A stretch of DNA of 27,857 nucleotides from CAZRDB01 sp964598695 (GTDB lineage Bacteria > Armatimonadota > Zipacnadia > UBA1398). Made by a program: the position numbers and the translations under genes. Where the stretch lies: positions 1 through 27,857 of the forward strand of contig CAZRDB010000050.1 of assembly GCA_964598695.1 (NCBI GenBank), written 5' to 3'. Below, piece by piece: positions 22,628-27,857 of the stretch; the first letter of the stretch is position 1, and every line of letters starts with the position of its first letter. The notes below the pieces were generated by a model, which was not told where the DNA came from, searched no databases, and saw only the letters and a list, made by a program, of their open reading frames with translations.

Positions 22628-24058
22628 CTACGGTTCGGTGGCCCCGAGACGCTCGCGCAGGCGGTCCACGGTCTCGACGACGGCGCGGGGTGCGGGGCCG
22701 CCGGGGTGACACGCGCGCTCCAGGGCCCTCTCCGGGGCCTGCCAGTCGGCGACGAGGTCGTCTGAGAGGTCGAGACGGAGCCCCTGCTCGCCCAGCGCGG
22801 TCTCGAGGCTTGCACGGTCGACCGACGATCGCCCGACCTCGGCGGCGAGCGCGACGGCGCGGCTGACCGCGCTCTTGGCGGTTCGGAAGGCGAGGCCGCG
22901 CTCCTGGCACAGGGCCTCGACCAGGGCGGTTGCGCCGAGGAAGCCCCGGTCGGCCAACACGCGCAGTCGGGGAGCGTGTACGACCATCGAGCGCAGCACG
23001 CCCTCGAGCACCGCGAAGCAGGGCAGTCCCTCGCGGACGGCGTCCATCACCAGGTACTTCGTCCACTGCTGCTCACGGTTGTAGCCGAAGAGGCTGCGTC
23101 CCACGAGGTTGCGGAGCGCCTGGGCGGAGCCGCCCACGGCAGCCGCGCGGGCCTTCACGACCTCCAGGGAGTCCGGGTTCCGCTTCTGCGGCATGATCGA
23201 GGAGCCGCTGCTGTAGGCGTCGGCGATGCGCAGGCCACCGAACTCCTCGGTCGAGAGGAGGATGAGCGAGGCGGCGAGGGAGGAGCCGTGCGCCACCCCC
23301 ATCTCGAGCAGGCCCACCAGCTCGCACTCGGCCTCGCCGCGCGTGTGGACCGAATCGAGCGCACTCTCCTCGACGCCGTCGAAACCGAGCAGCTCGGCGG
23401 TGCGCGCACGGAGGATGGGGAAGGTCGTGCCGTAGGCGGTGACGGCGCCGAGGGGGCACCGGCGGAAGCGGGCGAGCCACTCGGCGGCGCGCTCCGCGCA
23501 CCGGACGAACCCGCCGGCGAAGCCCGCGAGCACGTAGCCGAGGGTGGCCGGCGTCGCGTGCTGGTGGTGGGTGAAGCCGGGCATGACGGTCGCGCGGTGC
23601 TCGAGCGCCCGCTCGAGGAGCGTCTCGGCGAGCGCGCCGGCGGCCTGGCGGATCTGCCCGGCGGTGTCCCGCTCCCACAGGCGCATGTCGCACAGGACCT
23701 GATCGTTGCGGCTGCGGGCCGTGTGGAGGTACGCCGCGTCCTCGTCGCCGATCAGCTCGGCGAGCTTGCGCTCGACGTTCGAGTGGACGTCCTCGAGCGC
23801 CGGATCGAGCCTCAGTTCGCCCCGCTCGAGCAGTACGGCGAGCCGGTCGAGACCCTCGAGGATCCGGGCTCCGCTCTCCGGGGGGATGATCCCGGCCTCG
23901 ACGAGCATGGTCGCGTGGGCCACATTGCCCCGCAGGTCGTAGGGGAGCAGCACCTCATCGCAGGGAGGCAGGCTGGCTACGTCGCGGCCGGCCATGAACG
24001 CGAGGACCTCCTCGGTCGGCTGCTCCGCGAACATCTCTCCCCAGAGGCGCTTGGCCAT
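22628..24058 (-). CDS. argH: Argininosuccinate lyase-type enzyme (divergent)
   Basis: A cytoplasmic 476-residue member of the fumarase/aspartase superfamily; ArgH cleaves argininosuccinate to arginine and fumarate. ArgH-like marks are the start 'KRLWGEMFAE', 'EDVHSNVERKL', 'HTARSRNDQV' (112-121), 'GFTHHQHATP' with the expected catalytic His164, 'CPLGAVTAYGTTFPI', the flexible catalytic loop 'GSSIMPQKRNP' (285-295) and the C-terminal 'GLAFRTAKSAVSRAV'. Some canonical positions differ: the 'IDR' after 'TTFP' reads 'ILR', and the 'SDRDF' segment reads 'VHTRGEAE'. Arginine synthesis is the best guess, but a related lyase activity is possible. No other arg gene is in the window. ATG 24058 has AAAGGA upstream on the minus strand. 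Confidence 0.82.
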   Translation of the reverse strand: MAKRLWGEMFAEQPTEEVLAFMAGRDVASLPPCDEVLLPYDLRGNVAHATMLVEAGIIPPESGARILEGLDRLAVLLERGELRLDPALEDVHSNVERKLAELIGDEDAAYLHTARSRNDQVLCDMRLWERDTAGQIRQAAGALAETLLERALEHRATVMPGFTHHQHATPATLGYVLAGFAGGFVRCAERAAEWLARFRRCPLGAVTAYGTTFPILRARTAELLGFDGVEESALDSVHTRGEAECELVGLLEMGVAHGSSLAASLILLSTEEFGGLRIADAYSSGSSIMPQKRNPDSLEVVKARAAAVGGSAQALRNLVGRSLFGYNREQQWTKYLVMDAVREGLPCFAVLEGVLRSMVVHAPRLRVLADRGFLGATALVEALCQERGLAFRTAKSAVSRAVALAAEVGRSSVDRASLETALGEQGLRLDLSDDLVADWQAPERALERACHPGGPAPRAVVETVDRLRERLGATEP

Positions 24059-24135
24059 GCGTACCGGTTCCTTTCGATGCGCGGCATCCCGGGCGCGTGC
24101 CCGGCGGGGGGCGTGGGGGCGCGGGACCCGTCCAT

Positions 24136-25479
24136 CTAGCCGCCGATCTTCCATCGGTAGACGCGGATCACGGTGGCGTCGTAGGCGCCCTTGACCGTGT
24201 CGACGCGTGGGGTCGAGAGGAGATGATGGAACACCTGGTCGTCGCCGTCCAGCACTCCCTTGGTTCCCTCATCGGCGAGCAGGGCGACGACGTGGCTGCT
24301 GTCGGGCGCCATGACGAGCATGTCGCCCGGCTGAACCCCCTCGGGCCCCCACGCCAGCGGCTTGCCGCTCGCGTCGAGGTAGACGCCGTTCGCATCGGGC
24401 TTGGCCTGGGAGCAGACGGTCTTCGCCTGGTCGGAGAGCCCGAAGGTGCTGGTGTAGTGGAGGTTCTCCAGGCCGAACGCGCGCGCCGCGGCAACGAGCG
24501 TGTCGCAGCAGTCCGAGCCCTGGAACAGCTCGGCCTGATGGTCGCGCGCCTTGCCGGTCGGCGTCTCGCTGCCGAACACGTAGGGCACGTTTGCCCACGC
24601 GAACAGCCAGCCGGGGTAGGAGTCATCCTTGCGGATCGAGACGCGCGGCACCCCGGGGCCCATTCCGCGCCTCGTGTTCTGCTCGAGACCGGCCGAGGCG
24701 ATGACCTGGGCCTTGGCTCCTCCCGCCTGCCCCTGGAAGACCTCGACCTGGTACCGCATGGTGCCGAGGCCGGGGAGCCGCGCCGGGTACTGGATCGGGT
24801 CGACGTCGACCTTCACGTACCACTTGTTGTCCCACTCGGCAACGCGGTTGCGGACGTACTTGATCTCCGCGAAGGCGAAGCGGTCGCCGGAGCCGTTGTC
24901 GTACTTCTCCTTCTCCGGCTCGATCTTGTACCAGCGGATGTTGAGGGGGCCGCACTCCTCGGGCCACGGGCTGAGCCGGTCGGCCGGGATCACCGTGTCG
25001 CCCCACTTGGCCGTGGGGGCGTCGGAGTAGTAGAGGTTCTTGCTCGTATCGCCCGGCATCGAGCACTGCAGGAGCAGCGCCAGGCCCGCCTCCTGGTCGG
25101 CCCGGAGGAAGACGCCGCCGCCGCGGGCGGGCTTGCCGGTCTCCGGCGTGTAGACGACGACCCGAGCGGCGCGGAGAGCGGGCGTGCGCGCCGCCTGCTC
25201 GGCGGTTGGGATGAGCACGTCGGGCTCCGGCGCCAGCGAGGCCAACCGCGAGGCGAGGCCCTCCGACTCGACACCCAGCATGACCGTCTTGACGGTCCGG
25301 GAGGACTCCTTCTCCGGCTTCGCCTTGCGGTTGCGGGCGCACGAGCGGAGGCCGCAGCAGCAGGAGAAGAGGACGAGGAGCGCGAGGGCGACCATCGCGA
25401 TGAGGATCGGCGTGCCGGCGGGCGTGGGGGGATGCACTCGTCGTACGACCCGCCTGGTTCTGCGCATGCGCTGAGCCAT
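24136..25479 (-). CDS. Membrane-anchored NlpC/P60-like cysteine peptidase candidate
   Basis: A 447-residue product with a basic N-terminus and one membrane helix (about 22-43, 'GTPILIAMVALALLVLFS') followed by a Cys-rich patch ('CCCGLRSC'). Residues about 60-290 are an extracytoplasmic region I do not recognise. Residues about 300-410 fit an NlpC/P60-type papain-like fold: 'PYVFGSE', then 'GSDCCDTLVAAARAFG' with candidate nucleophile Cys324, then 'GVQPGDMLVMAPDSSHVVAL' with candidate His396. NlpC/P60 enzymes usually cut peptidoglycan peptides. The third polar residue is unclear and the 'DCSG' motif reads 'DCCD', so activity is inferred. ATG 25479 has GGGAG about 11 bases upstream. It is transcribed toward argH (gap 77 bp) and divergently from the URO-D-like gene. 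Confidence 0.7.
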   Translation of the reverse strand: MAQRMRRTRRVVRRVHPPTPAGTPILIAMVALALLVLFSCCCGLRSCARNRKAKPEKESSRTVKTVMLGVESEGLASRLASLAPEPDVLIPTAEQAARTPALRAARVVVYTPETGKPARGGGVFLRADQEAGLALLLQCSMPGDTSKNLYYSDAPTAKWGDTVIPADRLSPWPEECGPLNIRWYKIEPEKEKYDNGSGDRFAFAEIKYVRNRVAEWDNKWYVKVDVDPIQYPARLPGLGTMRYQVEVFQGQAGGAKAQVIASAGLEQNTRRGMGPGVPRVSIRKDDSYPGWLFAWANVPYVFGSETPTGKARDHQAELFQGSDCCDTLVAAARAFGLENLHYTSTFGLSDQAKTVCSQAKPDANGVYLDASGKPLAWGPEGVQPGDMLVMAPDSSHVVALLADEGTKGVLDGDDQVFHHLLSTPRVDTVKGAYDATVIRVYRWKIGG

Positions 25480-25759
25480 CGCAACCGCACTCCCGCCCAC
25501 GAACCGACAGCGCGCAGCCGCCGGTCGCTCTCGTCTGCGGCCCTCACGGGACCCCAAGTGCCCGGGCCCTCCTGGCCTCATCTTACCTGGACGCCTACCG
25601 GACGGGAAGCCGAGCCACGGGGCCTCGGCGGCCCGCTGCGCCGCGCCTCCGTGTTCCCGCGATGGCACGGCGACTCCTCCGCCGCCGAACGGTGCAGGCC
25701 CCGCGCGATCGGGGTCGAAGCCATAGGCCTGGAACGCTCCCCCAGAGAGGATGTCCCGC

Positions 25760-26767
25760 ATGACCTCGTACGAGATCGTCCGGCGCGCGATCGAGTTCGA
25801 CAGCCCGTCGCGGATCCCGATCAGCTTCCCGCGGCTCGGCCACGACGACCGCGCCGGCGCCGACATCCGGGAGGGTGAGGGCTGGCGGCCGCGCGTCCCG
25901 AACGAGGACGAGTGGGGCGTCGTCTGGACCCTCCCGCCCGAGGGCATCTCGAACATGGGCCAGCCCCTCGGCCACAACCTCACGAGTCTCGACCGCATCG
26001 ACGAGATCCCCTGGCCCGACCCCCACGACGACTACCGCTACGCGGCGATCCCCGAGCAGCTCGAGGCCGCCGGCGACAAGTACGTCACCACCGGCGTCGG
26101 CTTCACCTTCTTCGAGCGGATGCACTACCTGCGGGGCATGCCCGAGCTGTTCGTGGACCTGTACGAGGACCCTGAGCGTGTTCACGAGCTGGCCGAGCGG
26201 GTCATCGCCTTCCCGATCGGCGTCGCCGAGGAGATCGGCCGCCGCTTCCGGGGCAGGGTGCACGGCATGTGTATGACCGACGACTGGGGCACGCAGGAGG
26301 CCGCGTTCACGAGCATCCCGATGTTCCGTGAGTTCTTCAAGCCCTACTACAAGCGGCTGTTCGACGCGATCCACGAGGCGGGGATGCACGCCTGGATGCA
26401 CTCGTGCGGCCACGTGAACGACATCATCGGGGAGTGGATCGACTGCGGCCTCGACGCGATCAACCTGCAGCAGCCGACCAATCTCGGGATCGAGGAGATC
26501 GGCCGCCGCTACCGGGGACGGATCTGCTTCGAGACTCTCTGCGATATCCAGAAGACGCTCCCCTGGAAGTCGGCCGAGGAGATCCGCGCCGAGGTCGACC
26601 TCCTGCTCGAACACTGGATGGCGCCGACCGGCGGGTTCGTCCTCTGCGACTACGGCGACGGCGCCGCGATCGGCGTCCCCATCGAGAAGAAGAAGATCAT
26701 GCTCAAGGCGTTCCTCGAGCGCGCCGCGCCGGACCTGGTGCTCCCGTCGCTCGAGGACACGGACTGA
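25760..26767 (+). CDS. URO-D/methyltransferase-like protein
   Basis: A 335-residue cytoplasmic protein of the uroporphyrinogen decarboxylase/MtaA superfamily (COG0407-like), with a TIM-barrel fold. The start 'TSYEIVRRAIEFDSPSRIP' is standard for the group. Further marks are 'GVGFTFFERMHYLRGM', 'GMCMTDDWGTQ' (169-179), 'HSCGHVNDIIGEWIDCGLDA' with His214, Cys216 and His218, 'CFETLCDIQ' and 'GGFVLCDYGDG'. The His/Cys set resembles zinc-type methyltransferases rather than true HemE, which has the conserved arginines of a heme-pathway enzyme. The methyl donor or substrate is unknown. Such proteins are numerous in Planctomycetes-like and Armatimonadota genomes. ATG 25760 has AGAGAGG (25744-25750) at 9 bases; ATG 25751 abuts that site and is less likely. 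The next gene starts 24 bp downstream. Confidence 0.85.
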   Translation: MTSYEIVRRAIEFDSPSRIPISFPRLGHDDRAGADIREGEGWRPRVPNEDEWGVVWTLPPEGISNMGQPLGHNLTSLDRIDEIPWPDPHDDYRYAAIPEQLEAAGDKYVTTGVGFTFFERMHYLRGMPELFVDLYEDPERVHELAERVIAFPIGVAEEIGRRFRGRVHGMCMTDDWGTQEAAFTSIPMFREFFKPYYKRLFDAIHEAGMHAWMHSCGHVNDIIGEWIDCGLDAINLQQPTNLGIEEIGRRYRGRICFETLCDIQKTLPWKSAEEIRAEVDLLLEHWMAPTGGFVLCDYGDGAAIGVPIEKKKIMLKAFLERAAPDLVLPSLEDTD

Positions 26768-26791
26768 GCGGGGCCGAACGGAGGGAAGCCG

Positions 26792-27857
26792 ATGACGGGA
26801 TCCTGTGCGATGGTGGTGCTCACGGCGGGGTGGGCGGCGCTCGGACAGCCCGCGGGTGGACGGGAGTGCTTCGCGATCCACGTCGTCGACCGCGAGACGG
26901 GCCGGGGCGTGCCGCTCGTGGAGCTGCGCACGGTCAACGAGACGGCCTACTGGAGCGACAGCAACGGAGTCGTCGCGCTCGACGACCCGGAGCTGATGGG
27001 CCGGCGGGTCTTCTTCTCGGTGCGGAGCCATGGCTACGAGTACCCGAAGGACGGCTTCGGCTACGCGGGGACGGCCCTCGACGTGCGGCCCGGCGGGAGC
27101 GCCCGCCTCGAGATCACCCGAATCAACATCGCGGAACGCCTGTACCGGATCACCGGGGCCGGCATCTACCGCGACAGCACTCTCGCGGGTGAGCTCGTGC
27201 CGATCCGGGAGCCGCTCGTGAACGGGGGCGTCGTCGGCCAGGACACCGCGATGGTCGTCCCATGGGGCGACAGGCTCTACTGGTTCTGGGGCGACACGTC
27301 GCGCGCGGAGTACCCGCTCGGCCTCTTCTCGACCTCAGGCGCGACGTCGGCCCTCCCCGGCCCCGGCGGCTTCGACCCGAGCCAGGGCGTGGATCTCACC
27401 TACTTCGTCGGCGCGGACGGCTTCAGCCGCGCGATGTGCCCGATCGAGGGCGAGGGGCCCGTCTGGATCGACGGTGTCTGCACCGTTCCCGATGCGGCGG
27501 GCGAGGAGCGGATGATCTGCCACTACCGGCGCGTGCGGGGCCTCGAGGCCGTGCTCGAGCACGGGGTCGCCGTCTACGACGCCGCCGCGGACGTCTTCCG
27601 CAAGCGCGCGGAGATGGACCTCACCCGCGCCTGGGAGTGCCCGCGGGAACACCCCCTGGAGTGGGAAGAGGGCGGCGCGCGCTGGCTGCTCTTCCCGACG
27701 CCCTACGCGACGGTGCGGGCGCCGGCGACGCTCGAGGCGCTCCTCGACCAGGACCAGTACGAGGCCTACACATGCCTCCCCGCCGGAGATCGCTACGTGA
27801 AGGGCCAGGCGACGGTGGAGCGTTCAGCGGACGGCTCGCTCGCCTGGGGCTGGAGGC
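26792..27857 (+). CDS. Exported uncharacterised protein, N-terminal 355 residues (runs off the window)
   Basis: The frame is open from ATG 26792 to the window end with no stop, so only the 5' part is present. A GGAGGGA ribosome site lies at 26780-26786. A short hydrophobic N-terminus (about 20 residues) suggests export. Residues about 25-120 look like an Ig-type/carboxypeptidase-regulatory-like beta domain: 'FAIHVVDRETGRGVPLVELR', 'YWSDSNGVVALDDPELMG' and 'RVFFSVRSHGYEYPKDGFGY'. A longer region rich in aromatic residues follows ('RLYWFWGDTSRAEYPLG', 'GPVWIDGVCTVPDAAGEERM') and resembles a beta-propeller. From memory it belongs to an uncharacterised secreted family of Planctomycetes-like bacteria. 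The tight 24-bp link to the URO-D-like gene suggests co-transcription. Confidence 0.85.
   Translation, partial: MTGSCAMVVLTAGWAALGQPAGGRECFAIHVVDRETGRGVPLVELRTVNETAYWSDSNGVVALDDPELMGRRVFFSVRSHGYEYPKDGFGYAGTALDVRPGGSARLEITRINIAERLYRITGAGIYRDSTLAGELVPIREPLVNGGVVGQDTAMVVPWGDRLYWFWGDTSRAEYPLGLFSTSGATSALPGPGGFDPSQGVDLTYFVGADGFSRAMCPIEGEGPVWIDGVCTVPDAAGEERMICHYRRVRGLEAVLEHGVAVYDAAADVFRKRAEMDLTRAWECPREHPLEWEEGGARWLLFPTPYATVRAPATLEALLDQDQYEAYTCLPAGDRYVKGQATVERSADGSLAWGWR

Noticed and set aside
25480..25759. Promoters in the divergent spacer before the URO-D-like gene
   Set aside because: Only weak -10-like matches (for example TAAGAT on the minus strand) without a paired -35 are seen.
24097..25878. 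A long plus-strand open frame (593 codons)
   Set aside because: It is antisense to the NlpC/P60-like gene, whose signal anchor and motifs are convincing; the plus frame shows none.

Overview
This is a compact, very GC-rich (about 70% by eye) bacterial chromosome segment with 22 genes, no stretch of 300 bases without a gene, and no visible tRNA, rRNA, CRISPR array, transposase or phage gene. The likely source is a member of Armatimonadota or a related diderm lineage. The pointers are an orphan H-X9-DG type prepilin with the 'FPVFAKAREKARQTSC' neck typical of that phylum, several lipobox lipoproteins, DUF1080, GH127 and URO-D-like accessory proteins, and a SigH-type sigma factor best known from Bacillota. 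The assignment is inference from remembered family patterns, not from a database search.

Left part (1-9859). The 3' part of an amidohydrolase-like gene runs in from the left edge and converges with an exported beta-carbonic anhydrase. A dense plus-strand run follows: secreted alpha/beta hydrolase, AmrS-type radical SAM enzyme, Maf nucleotide pyrophosphatase, MreB, a membrane-anchored TPR protein, phosphopentomutase DeoB and a secreted GH127 glycoside hydrolase. Gaps inside this run are 75 bp or less and two gene pairs overlap. It mixes cell-shape, nucleotide-salvage and scavenging functions.

Middle part (9974-15370). This holds a YghZ-type aldo/keto reductase, two plus-strand lipoproteins, a strong bidirectional hairpin, then on the minus strand an orphan prepilin and a secreted tandem DUF1080 protein. 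An AT-rich promoter island with a TTGACA element drives a SigH-like sigma factor on the plus strand.

Right-middle part (15411-25479) is entirely minus strand. A likely four-gene unit starts at a perfect TATAAT (22502-22507) and ends at a hairpin (15396-15434). It encodes a zinc-ribbon/TPR/transmembrane protein, an exported repeat-plus-TPR protein, a GH42-like exported protein and a lipoprotein. Two of its junctions are ATGA overlaps. This is the best candidate in the window for an undescribed functional unit, probably envelope-associated. Upstream of it lie a divergent ArgH-type lyase and a membrane-anchored NlpC/P60-like cysteine peptidase candidate.

Right edge (25760-27857). On the plus strand are a URO-D/methyltransferase-like protein and the 5' part of an exported protein that runs off the window. 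The 280-bp divergent spacer at 25480-25759 shows no promoter I can defend.
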